Source: Microcaldota archaeon
GTDB lineage: Archaea > Micrarchaeota > Micrarchaeia > Anstonellales > SKW190
Assembly: GCA_026414265.1 (NCBI GenBank)
Contig: JAOAJI010000005.1
Location: 1 to 50,748, forward strand
Length of the DNA stretch: 50,748 nucleotides
Direction: 5' to 3'
The notes under the pieces are model-generated. The model saw nothing but the letters and a program-made list of their open reading frames with translations, was not told the DNA's origin and did not search any database. Of this stretch, positions 36,173 to 43,710 are shown in pieces. Each line of letters opens with the position of its first letter. Position 1 is the stretch's first letter. The translations under genes were made by a program, and so were the position numbers.

Positions 36173-36337
36173 CTAAACTATTTTTAGCTTATTACCAGGT
36201 CTAGAATTTTTGTCACTATTAAGAAATTTAAGAAAATCATGAACATTTTTTGCTATAAGCACTACAACACTACGAGAAAACGGATGTTGTATTTGTGGCT
36301 TGTTTTCTTGGTTAACTGTTGTTTGGGAAGTTGTCAT
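36173..36337 (-). CDS. Small protein of 54 residues, unknown
   Basis: A short frame with ATG at 36337, 6 bases after GGTGAC, starting MTTSQTTVNQENKPQIQ and ending KNSRPGNKLKIV. It has a central segment FSRSVVVLIAKNVHDFLKFLN that could be a helix. Its first 26 bases overlap the end of the CobO-like gene, and it stops 11 bases before alaX, so it fits the operon. The gap would otherwise be empty. No family recognised. Confidence 0.5.
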   Translation of the reverse strand: MTTSQTTVNQENKPQIQHPFSRSVVVLIAKNVHDFLKFLNSDKNSRPGNKLKIV

Positions 36338-36776
36338 TTTTTGTCACCATAGTAATTAGCTCAACTGAATTATATATGCTTTTTGGTAATTCATCAGTTT
36401 TTCCTGTCAATACAAGCTCGACATCAAAAGGTCTTTTCTTGATTAACTCAAGCAGAGTTTCATTGTCAATAAGGTCCAAACAATCCAATAAACCATCCAA
36501 CAAAATAATATCGTAGTCTCGTGAGATCATCCTGTCAATTGCATGAGTTATGATCATCGTTATGTCATCGCTTTTCCTTGCATTAAAGAAATAAGTATCA
36601 ACGTCTTTTAGTTGTTTTAAGATTTCTGTAACGCAATTAGGGATAAATTGAATAACTAAGCACTTAAACTCATGTCCTGTAGCTCTTATGATTAAACCAA
36701 TAGCTGGATAGTAAACCAAATCAGAATTTCCATAGTAAATTTCTGTAATGCCTCTTTTGAGCTTTTTTAAAGTCAC
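36312..36776 (-). CDS. CobO/BtuR-like protein lacking the Walker A loop
   Basis: A 154-residue protein that matches the fold of cob(I)alamin adenosyltransferase CobO/BtuR. Residues 26-46 (IGLIIRATGHEFKCLVIQF) correspond to the family's GLALRAxGHGxKVxxxQF, residues about 89-100 (DIILLDGLLDCL) to Walker B, and 119-143 (ELVLTGKTDEL...VELITMV) to VLTGRxAPxEL...ADLVTEM. The preceding Walker A, normally GxGKGKTTA, reads YYGNSDLVYYPA, so Gly-Lys-Thr/Ser residues are gone and ATP binding is unlikely. The catalytic Glu of Walker B is Gly. Starts with GTG. Probably a pseudoenzyme or regulator in the alaX operon. Confidence 0.62.
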   Translation of the reverse strand: MTLKKLKRGITEIYYGNSDLVYYPAIGLIIRATGHEFKCLVIQFIPNCVTEILKQLKDVDTYFFNARKSDDITMIITHAIDRMISRDYDIILLDGLLDCLDLIDNETLLELIKKRPFDVELVLTGKTDELPKSIYNSVELITMVTKNDNFPNNS

Positions 36777-36850
36777 AATTCCTTTAATAAAGTATTACAT
36801 TTTTATACCTAAATTACGTAATATACTCGAACATATCGAAGTTGACTTAT

Positions 36851-37201
36851 ATGACTTTGGCGGAGAAAGAAAAAACTGAACAAAAAGAAAAACCAGGCCT
36901 ACAAAAAAAAGAAGAACTGATACCTACAATAAAGATGAAAACAACTACTTATTCCTTGAATAACGTTAACGATCTAAAAGTTCTAAAGGAAAAGTACGCA
37001 ATAGACATTGAAAAGCTTGACGTAAAAAAAATTTTTGACGCTACTCATCTGAAAATAAATTTAGACAAAAGAAATAATAGAGTCACCTTAACTTTACTTT
37101 CTAAGCAGTTAATAAAAGCACTTGGAAGTTTTGACGGAAAAAACTTCAAGTTTATTTTACCTGAAGAAAAAAAACCTACAAAAAACATAATAGATAAATG
37201 A
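36851..37201 (+). CDS. Small Lys/Glu-rich protein, unknown
   Basis: A 116-residue protein with a charged disordered N-terminus (MTLAEKEKTEQKEKPGLQKKEE) and a compact C-terminal part (KYAIDIEKLDVKKIF; LKINLDKRNNRVTLTLLSKQLIKAL; KNFKFILPEEKKP). I do not recognise it. ATG at 36851 is preferred to a TTG nine bases earlier. Its stop overlaps the ribosome binding site of the 51-residue gene, so the two are coupled. Divergent from the CobO-like gene across about 75 bases. Confidence 0.6.
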   Translation: MTLAEKEKTEQKEKPGLQKKEELIPTIKMKTTTYSLNNVNDLKVLKEKYAIDIEKLDVKKIFDATHLKINLDKRNNRVTLTLLSKQLIKALGSFDGKNFKFILPEEKKPTKNIIDK

Positions 37202-37210
37202 GGTGTTTTT

Positions 37211-37366
37211 TTGACTAAACCAGATAAATTATATAACCAAAAAAAACGTGCAAATGGCAATATCAAAATCGTTTATTACGATAAGCCATTTACGCCTAAA
37301 GTTAGACAAGCTGATATAATTGCTTCTCAAAACTTTTACCAAATGCTTAAGTTCTTTACTGCTTGA
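37211..37366 (+). CDS. Small protein of 51 residues, unknown
   Basis: A TTG start 6 bases after GAGGTG, which overlaps the preceding stop codon. The protein MTKPDKLYNQKKRANGN... contains basic and aromatic residues and IVYYDKPFTPKVRQADIIASQNFYQ; no Cys and no hydrophobic helix. The strong ribosome binding site and tight spacing support translation. I do not recognise a family. Confidence 0.55.
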   Translation: MTKPDKLYNQKKRANGNIKIVYYDKPFTPKVRQADIIASQNFYQMLKFFTA

Positions 37367-37433
37367 ACCAGAATTAGTTTTTAAGGTTTATTGTTACTAC
37401 AAATTATATTATAAAAATTAAGTAAGCTTACTT

Positions 37434-37610
37434 GCCAAGGTAACTCAGCCTGGTCTAGAGTGCCAGACTCATAAGCAAACTTGAATCTTATGAGTGTTGA
37501 TCGCCTCAAAATCAAATATGGAGATGACAAACTTTGGCGAGATGATAAAGAAAAGATATCAGGCATTCTGAGACATCTGGAAGTCGCGGGTTCAAATCCC
37601 GCCCTTGGCA
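37434..37610 (+). tRNA. tRNA-Met (anticodon CAU) with a 101-base intron
   Basis: Exon 1 is 37434-37473 and exon 2 is 37575-37610. Acceptor GCCAAGG pairs with CCTTGGC, discriminator A. The joined anticodon stem-loop is CCAGA-CTCATAA-TCTGG, giving CAU; acceptor and T arm GCGGG-TTCAAAT-CCCGC match archaeal elongator Met rather than initiator. No CCA is encoded. The intron follows base 37, the canonical position. Confidence 0.93.
37474..37574 (+). other. tRNA intron with bulge-helix-bulge splice motif
   Basis: The splice junctions form a canonical motif: the 4-pair helix CTCA (37468-37471... with CTC-A) and TGAG (37569-37572), a bulge TAA on the 5' side and ACA on the 3' side, each cut after the second base, next to the CCAGA/TCTGG stem. 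The intron also holds CTTATGAGT (37487-37495), complementary to ACTCATAAG around the anticodon, and a TCGCC/GGCGA stem. EndA about 5 kb away is the expected enzyme. Confidence 0.8.
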
Positions 37611-37650
37611 ATTATACCTTTGCAATTTTATACTTCTTATAGTTAAATTA

Positions 37651-38817
37651 CTAGTTTGTCTGCAGCTGGTGTTGCATTCTTTCCCTTCGTAAAGGCGTTC
37701 TGTTCAATTTCTGATTACTTTTTGCCCATTCAAAGAAAGTATCTCTTACACCAAACCTAATTTGGTCACTTAACAAATGTTGTTCTCTATTTGCAGGTGA
37801 ATAATTTTTTAGCAAATCTTCAAGCCTTGTGATAATCCTTTGATATTCTTTAGATATAGCTAATAGCTCAGGAGTAGACCTTGCACTTCTCTGTTTTTCG
37901 GAAAGTTGTGCAAGCATAGAGTTCACAGTTTCATAATATCCGACTATCTGTTTATATATCTCCTCAGGTACTTTGCCATTGTTTGTTTTTGATTCACGTA
38001 CATACATTATATCAATAACCTGGTCAAGTAAATTTGTTGCTCTTTGATGTAACCTATTTAAAGTGGCATTAAGCCTATGATCTAACCTAACAGGAACTTG
38101 GTTATGTGGAGGTCTTTGCTGATTAATTATGTTTTGAGGATTTCGAGATGCTGTATCTCTTGATATTGGCATTGGAGCCAACGTAGGAGGTTGAGGAAGT
38201 TCTTGTGGTTTACTTGGATTGTAACTCTCAGCATAGAGATTAGGATTATCGTAGTTCATTCTTCTATCTTCTAAGGCAGTACCGTCTCTTTGCTCAGAAG
38301 CGGTCATGGGTTGGTCATTTTTATTTTTGTTGGATAAGTAATAGATTAAACTTACTCCACCTATGATTAATGCAAGAGCACCTGTTATGTAAGGGTGCTT
38401 TATAGGAAATTTAGTTGCTACATTAATGGCATTTCTACCTGCAGTAAAAACAGCTGGTATTATTCCTCTACGTATTACTGGACTGGTTCTTTGCCCTATT
38501 TGTCTTCCTCTGTTTAATACATTCCCTATCCGCTGCCTCCCAGTGTTTATACTTCCTCTGGCTCTGTGTCGCGCTCTGTTCACCATCTCCTGCCCAGCAT
38601 TCCTTGCTCTATGCCAAGCCGATCTCATACGCTCACGGCCACTCTGCCTATATTGATTCACTCTTTCACGCAAATTAATTCTTTGTTGGTTATTTCCAGC
38701 GTTTATGTTAGGTTGATTTTGAGGATTTTGCGTTGGCTCAGGTATTGGAGCAGGAGTAATAGCAGGAATAATATTGTTGTTTTCGTGATTGTTTAAATTT
38801 TTTTTATCTTTTGGCAT
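37651..38817 (-). CDS. Arg/Pro/Asn-rich single-pass membrane protein, unknown
   Basis: A 388-residue protein I do not recognise. Order: Asn/Pro-rich linker (about 10-45), an Arg-rich helical region (about 45-120; for example RERMRSAWHRARNAGQEM), a membrane helix near 140-160 (ITGALALIIGGVSLIYYL), a Pro-rich linker (about 170-240) and a C-terminal helical domain (about 250-388) with many Gln, Arg and Leu. The Arg-rich part could bind nucleic acid or membrane phosphates. TTG at 38835 would add six residues; ATG at 38817 follows GGGTGTG by five bases. It is divergent from ilvC. Confidence 0.7.
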   Translation of the reverse strand: MPKDKKNLNNHENNNIIPAITPAPIPEPTQNPQNQPNINAGNNQQRINLRERVNQYRQSGRERMRSAWHRARNAGQEMVNRARHRARGSINTGRQRIGNVLNRGRQIGQRTSPVIRRGIIPAVFTAGRNAINVATKFPIKHPYITGALALIIGGVSLIYYLSNKNKNDQPMTASEQRDGTALEDRRMNYDNPNLYAESYNPSKPQELPQPPTLAPMPISRDTASRNPQNIINQQRPPHNQVPVRLDHRLNATLNRLHQRATNLLDQVIDIMYVRESKTNNGKVPEEIYKQIVGYYETVNSMLAQLSEKQRSARSTPELLAISKEYQRIITRLEDLLKNYSPANREQHLLSDQIRFGVRDTFFEWAKSNQKLNRTPLRRERMQHQLQTN

Positions 38818-38921
38818 CAATACACACCCAACCAAAATTTCATTTTTGGTCTTTAAATATGTTTGTTTTAGCTTTTGTTTACTTAAAAAGAGTTTTAACT
38901 TCTTTTTTCATAATAGATATC

Positions 38922-39914
38922 ATGAAAACTAACATCCATAGCAAGCAAGAGAATATAGAAAGACATCTGCAAAAGCCAACCATAGCGATCATAGGGTATG
39001 GCCCAATGGGCAGGGCATTTGCTCTGAATCTGCGTGACTCTGGTTACAATGTTCTAGTTGGCTTAAGGAAATCAAGTAAAAGCATAGAATCTTGCAAAAA
39101 AGACCATGTTACTTATTCTAGTATTGAAGAAGCAGTTGAAAAAGCAAAAATTATCTGTATGCTTTGTTCCGACATAGCAATGAAGGAAGTGTATGATAAA
39201 TACCTCAAAAAGATTAGAGAAAATAAAGTACTTGTCTTCGCCCACGGCTTTGCAATAACATATAACTTGATTAAGCCAAAAAAGAATTTTGATGTGATCT
39301 TACTGGCGCCAAAGGGAACAGGAAAAGCAGTGAGAGACAATTACGTCAATGATACAGGTACTTTCTGTCTTATGGCGGTTCATCAAAATGCTAGTGGCAG
39401 AGCATGGGAATATGCTAACGAACTTGCTAATGCTCTTAAGTTAAACAAAAAAGGCTTCTTGAAAACAACTTTCAGAGAAGAAACAATCACAGACATATTC
39501 GGTGAACAAGCAGTACTTTGCGGAGGCGTAAGCCAGTTGATAAAATACGCCTATGAAACATTAGTTGAAAATGGATACGACAAAAGGCTAGCTTACTTAG
39601 AAGTACTTCATGAACTGAAGCTAACAGTTGACATAATTCATGAACAAGGACTGACAGGCTTATGGAATAATGTTTCATTAACAGCAAAATACGGCAGTCT
39701 GACAAACAGAGATAAAATAATTTCGAAAGACGTTAAAAACAATATGAAGAGATTATTAAAAGACATTGAATCTTATGCTTTTGCGAAAAGCATTACTGAG
39801 GAATTTTACAAGCACTATTCTAAAAATTTGCATAAGTTAATCAAGGAAGAAGAAAAATCAGATTTAGAAAAGACAGGGAAAGTGCTCAGAGAAAAGATAA
39901 TCGAGAAAAACTAA
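38922..39914 (+). CDS. ilvC: Ketol-acid reductoisomerase (KARI)
   Basis: Class I NADPH-dependent enzyme. Residues GYGPMGRAFALNLRDSGYNV form the nucleotide site; FAHGF, LAPKGTGKAVR, TTFREETITDIFGEQAVLCGG carry the metal Asp and Glu, and AYLEVLHELKLTVDII and NNVSLTAKYG complete the active site. All catalytic residues I can locate are kept. The classical role is in branched-chain amino acid synthesis; in a reduced archaeon it may also reduce ketopantoate for CoA. Its 330 residues are normal. ATG at 38922 is preferred to a start 111 bases upstream, which would add a non-conserved hydrophobic extension. Confidence 0.95.
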   Translation: MKTNIHSKQENIERHLQKPTIAIIGYGPMGRAFALNLRDSGYNVLVGLRKSSKSIESCKKDHVTYSSIEEAVEKAKIICMLCSDIAMKEVYDKYLKKIRENKVLVFAHGFAITYNLIKPKKNFDVILLAPKGTGKAVRDNYVNDTGTFCLMAVHQNASGRAWEYANELANALKLNKKGFLKTTFREETITDIFGEQAVLCGGVSQLIKYAYETLVENGYDKRLAYLEVLHELKLTVDIIHEQGLTGLWNNVSLTAKYGSLTNRDKIISKDVKNNMKRLLKDIESYAFAKSITEEFYKHYSKNLHKLIKEEEKSDLEKTGKVLREKIIEKN

Positions 39915-41206
39915 AATTTGATACCTTTGAACATTTGCTGAAACTTTTTTTGCATGTTTTTGTCATTACTGAACATTTTAGCCATCTTCTCTGCTTTCTT
40001 GAATTTAGAAATCAAACCTCTTACGTCCTCTTCTTTTGTTCCTGAGCCTTTTGCTATTCTCAAAATACGAGACCTGTTTTTCAGCAAATCAGGATTTTTC
40101 CTTTCATCTTTCGTCATAGATTGGATTATTGCCTCAATTTTCTTAAGTTCTTCCTCTTGCTTGACAACCAAGTCTTCAGGCAGATCATTGATGCCTAACA
40201 TGCCAAGAACGTTACTTAAAGGACCCATTTTTTTAGCAGCTTTCAACTGCTTCAAAAAAACGTCAAAGTCCAAGTTTTTTATATCTTGTTCAGATACCTC
40301 TATCTGCTCTTCTTTGACTATTTCTTCAAACTTTTTTAACAAAGTCTCCAAATCAGGAAATCCTAGGATACGGGATATGTATTTGTTAGGGTCAAATACC
40401 TCAAAATCTTTGATTTTTTCACCTGTACCAACAAAGTAAATCTTAGCGTTACATATTTTACAAGCAGAAATAGCGCCTCCTGCTTTACCTGAACCATCAA
40501 TTCTTGTTATGATTATACCATTGATGCCAACAGCGCTGTGAAATGCTTGAATTTGCTTTTCAGCAACTTGGCCTATGTCAGCTGATATAACCAAGAAATT
40601 AATGGATGGCTTATACCTTTCTGAATAGTACTTCAGTTCATTAATCAGTTCTTCATCAAGAGCATTTCTACCAGAAGTATCGAGTATCAAAACATCTTCT
40701 TTAATAGTGTTTATTTTATCAATTAGTTCATCCCTATTTCTGGCAGAGTAAAAACTGACGTTTATTTCCTTTGATAACTGTTGTAATTGGTCCATAGCAG
40801 CAGGTCTGTCAAAGTCTCCGGCGATAATGGCTACAGAATAACCCCTGTCCTTTATAAACTTTGCAAGCTTTGCACATGTCGTTGTTTTACCAGAGCCATA
40901 AAGACCTACCAACATTATCCTCATATTTTTAGAAATTTCAAATACTTCCTTTTGGCCTATGATTGAAATGAGCTCGTCATAGATTAGTTTAATTAGTTGC
41001 TCCCTAGCATCTATTTGTTTTATGACTTCTTTCTCAATTGCTTTCTTTCTAAGATTTTGAGACAATTCAAATACAAGCTTTACATTAACATCAGAAGCAA
41101 TCAAGATTCTCTGTAGCTCTTTTATCAGTTCTTCTACTTCTTTCTCATCAAGCAGTTTCTTGCCCATGAGTTTTTTTACAAGGGCTCTAAGCCTTTCTGC
41201 AAGCAT
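39911..41206 (-). CDS. srp54: Signal recognition particle protein SRP54
   Basis: GTPase that, with 7S RNA, brings nascent membrane and secreted proteins to the translocon. Helical N domain (1-90), then GTPase: G1 GLYGSGKTTT (101-110), G2-like DFDRPAA (131-137), G3 DTSGR, G4 TRIDGSGKAGGA, and GTGEKIKDFEVFDP. The M domain (about 310-431) has KKMGPLSNVLGMLG and ends at MQQMFKG-like KKFQQMFKGIKF. Several GTPase positions differ from the usual GLQGSGKTT, DTFRPAA and TKLDG. Leaderless start likely (CTTTAAATC about 28 bases before ATG). The stop overlaps ilvC by four bases, convergent. Confidence 0.94.
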   Translation of the reverse strand: MLAERLRALVKKLMGKKLLDEKEVEELIKELQRILIASDVNVKLVFELSQNLRKKAIEKEVIKQIDAREQLIKLIYDELISIIGQKEVFEISKNMRIMLVGLYGSGKTTTCAKLAKFIKDRGYSVAIIAGDFDRPAAMDQLQQLSKEINVSFYSARNRDELIDKINTIKEDVLILDTSGRNALDEELINELKYYSERYKPSINFLVISADIGQVAEKQIQAFHSAVGINGIIITRIDGSGKAGGAISACKICNAKIYFVGTGEKIKDFEVFDPNKYISRILGFPDLETLLKKFEEIVKEEQIEVSEQDIKNLDFDVFLKQLKAAKKMGPLSNVLGMLGINDLPEDLVVKQEEELKKIEAIIQSMTKDERKNPDLLKNRSRILRIAKGSGTKEEDVRGLISKFKKAEKMAKMFSNDKNMQKKFQQMFKGIKF

Positions 41207-41249
41207 ACTATAATATCAGAACAATGGATTTAAAGTAATTATTAATATA

Positions 41250-42356
41250 CTAAGTAATCCTATGATTTTGATTGCTTTTGTTTGAAATGTTTTTGATGAA
41301 CTGGAAATTTACTCCTCTTAAATTTGCCTCGTTAGCTATAACTTTAGCTACTGTGGGATTGTTCAATAAAACGGTATTTTTATCGAAAAACTGCTTATAT
41401 TGAGTTTCAAGATAATCTAACACTATTTGAGAGTTTGAATTAGAAAGCCTGATTGCTTTTATAAGCTCTTGGATTTCGTTTAATAATAACAGATAATGTG
41501 TAACCAATAAATTTAATGCTGATGGCTTTTCTCTTATAAGTTTGTCATTGTTTAAAATCTCTTCTACATTGTTTTGAAGCACTTTAGCTAATTGTATTGC
41601 TAATTCGGTTTTTAACTCTAAATTATTCACAGGCCAATAATTAACTGCAGATGCTATGTAATATAATAAATTTCTTATGGAATGATTTTTGAGCAGAGGC
41701 TTATCTGTCTTGAAGTCGGTGTAAAGCCATTTCTTTATCAACGAATCAAAAATATTTAATACTAATTGTCTTTCAACATTCTTTAATAGCAATACTTCGT
41801 CCTCTTTTAAACCCAGCCTCTTAAGTTCCTCATATCTGCCATTTCTAAACTCAGAAGAAAGTCTGTAAAAGTTGGCAACTAAGATTTTCATACATGCAGA
41901 AATTACCTGTTCATCTGTTTCAATTTTTTCAATTCCTTTTTTATTGATAAAATGCAACCTCGAAACAACTTCCTCGTCTTTGTTCGATCCAATTGCTAAC
42001 AAAACCTCTGTTAAAATCTCAGGGTGATTATTTATTTTCTTACTGGCATTACCTATAACGATACTCGTGTATTTATCAGAGAATACTTTGTTTAGAACTA
42101 TTTCAGCTGGAAAAACATTGTGACCAACTAAATTTAATGGAATTGACCTTAATAGATATATCAAAAGCTGTTCTTTTAGCCCTGAATATTCTGGATTAGA
42201 AAATTTTGTTTTTGTATTTGAAAACAATTCCATCTCTGCCAAAAGATTAAAGTAAAAAGCCAATTCTTCAAAAGAAAAGTTAACTTTACCTTTTTGATAT
42301 GAATCAACTACTTGTTTTAGTTCATTCAATAAGTCATCATCAATAATATCATTCAT
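41250..42356 (-). CDS. Helical orphan protein, 368 residues
   Basis: I do not recognise this protein. It is helical, rich in Leu, Asn, Lys and Ile, with no membrane helix or catalytic motif. Phrases such as LLKNVERQLVLNIFDSLIKKWLY and ALNLLVTHYLLLLNEIQELI suggest a helical repeat (HEAT-like) scaffold. GTGAT lies 5 bases before the ATG. It lies between endA and srp54 on the same strand, about 45 bases before srp54, so it may be co-transcribed with the latter. Confidence 0.72.
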   Translation of the reverse strand: MNDIIDDDLLNELKQVVDSYQKGKVNFSFEELAFYFNLLAEMELFSNTKTKFSNPEYSGLKEQLLIYLLRSIPLNLVGHNVFPAEIVLNKVFSDKYTSIVIGNASKKINNHPEILTEVLLAIGSNKDEEVVSRLHFINKKGIEKIETDEQVISACMKILVANFYRLSSEFRNGRYEELKRLGLKEDEVLLLKNVERQLVLNIFDSLIKKWLYTDFKTDKPLLKNHSIRNLLYYIASAVNYWPVNNLELKTELAIQLAKVLQNNVEEILNNDKLIREKPSALNLLVTHYLLLLNEIQELIKAIRLSNSNSQIVLDYLETQYKQFFDKNTVLLNNPTVAKVIANEANLRGVNFQFIKNISNKSNQNHRIT

Positions 42357-42450
42357 AATATCACTGTTGTGTTATAGAAAGAGGTGTTTTGGTTATTAAT
42401 GTTTGTATAAACAAAACGATTTAAAACATTTGCTTTTTTTAATAACGGTT

Positions 42451-43656
42451 CTATGGCTGTATCCACTCAAGTTCATAATAGCTTATTTTACTGCCTTTGA
42501 GAAGTAATTTCTTAACTAGATAATATGTAACTCCTGTTTCTCTATCAACTATACCTATTATTAAATTGGTGTTCTGCTCCCGTGCATCAGATATCAATGA
42601 TTCCAGTTTATGACCATCTACACTATCATCTTCATGAAATGCATAATATAGATATTCTTCACGTTCTGAGTTATTCAATAGTTTATTAGATGCTACATTT
42701 TCAGAGCGCGTATATGCATAAAACGTTAGATTTACTTTTTCAACATTTTCTATACTTTTTCCAGCAACTTTCTTTTGCTGTCCAAGAGGTATGGCTAAAA
42801 TAAAGGTTTTCCTTACTGAATGAGCAACTCTTATTGCCCTAGACAACTCTGAAATATCAATAGAAGAATGCTCAGGTATACAGTGAAGTACGTGAGATGA
42901 ATGAAAATAGTTACTTTCAGAATCGATAGGTTTAGCATCAGGTAAATAAACTCTAAAGTGTGTACCAAACTTAAAGCCTGTTTTTATAACATACCCTAGT
43001 CTTCTCCATTCACTGTAAACATCATAAAGGACCTTAAAGTCTCTTATCCTCTTACTGAGTTTATCGTTCAATTCTTTTTCTTTGATATTAGATATTGTCA
43101 ATACATTTTTCTGAAATAAATACAATGTCTCAAAAGAATCAAGTTTAAGGAATGAACCTCTTTGAGAATTCTTATATGACCCTATTTGACCAAACCAATA
43201 ATTATAATATAGGTATTCTGATAATTCATTTTTTTCACAAATAGTCATGCAGTCTTGAGCATAAAAAGTGCCTTTTAATTTTTCTTTTGGAAGAATGATT
43301 TCTTTAGATTCAGGATATTCTACTTGAAGCTGTTTGTTTGTTGTTTCGAAGCATCGGTAGTTGTTTATTATCAAACCCCTTTCCCGCCAGTCTCTGTATG
43401 CGTAATAATTAGTAAAAAATTTTTGTTTGTTTGTTGTGAGAAACAATAATTCTTGTGCGTCAAGCTCCTGAAAAGTTGATTCGTCTTTGATTATCGCCTT
43501 ACGCATCTCATACAAATAAAAAACTTCAATTATGTCTAAATAAAGAACTGATTTGTGCATTTTTCCATAGTAAGCTCTTCTTAATACCGATATAGTATAA
43601 GGATCGTCTGAATAAAATAACCTGGCTTTTTTATTAAAGTAAATTTGCAAAGTCAT
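42451..43656 (-). CDS. endA: tRNA-splicing endonuclease, likely three-unit type
   Basis: Cuts bulge-helix-bulge introns from tRNAs. Its 401 residues suggest three linked units. Residues about 206-290 form the catalytic unit: DVYSEWRRLGYVIKTGFKFGTHFRVY, with Tyr237, His252 and Lys283 (VRKTFILAI) as the expected triad. Residues 84-145 (YYAYRDWRERGLII) look like a degenerate repeat, and residues about 308-400 (HKLESLISDAREQNTNLIIGIVDRETGVTYYLV) a second non-catalytic repeat. This matches the epsilon-2 plan known from ARMAN archaea rather than the 170- or 300-residue forms. The intron-bearing tRNA-Met is nearby. It is divergent from tyrS. Confidence 0.85.
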   Translation of the reverse strand: MTLQIYFNKKARLFYSDDPYTISVLRRAYYGKMHKSVLYLDIIEVFYLYEMRKAIIKDESTFQELDAQELLFLTTNKQKFFTNYYAYRDWRERGLIINNYRCFETTNKQLQVEYPESKEIILPKEKLKGTFYAQDCMTICEKNELSEYLYYNYWFGQIGSYKNSQRGSFLKLDSFETLYLFQKNVLTISNIKEKELNDKLSKRIRDFKVLYDVYSEWRRLGYVIKTGFKFGTHFRVYLPDAKPIDSESNYFHSSHVLHCIPEHSSIDISELSRAIRVAHSVRKTFILAIPLGQQKKVAGKSIENVEKVNLTFYAYTRSENVASNKLLNNSEREEYLYYAFHEDDSVDGHKLESLISDAREQNTNLIIGIVDRETGVTYYLVKKLLLKGSKISYYELEWIQP

Positions 43657-43710
43657 ACATACTTTACTTTGATTTGAAGCATTAAAAATAGATATAGATA
43701 ATTAGCTATC

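Noticed and set aside
37381-37611. Minus-strand frame with MPRAGFEPATSR-like start
   Set aside because: It is the reverse complement of the tRNA-Met gene; this phrase is a known artefact of tRNA T-arm sequence.
39954-40439. Plus-strand 161-residue frame
   Set aside because: Shadow of srp54; Ser/Phe-rich composition typical of antisense frames.
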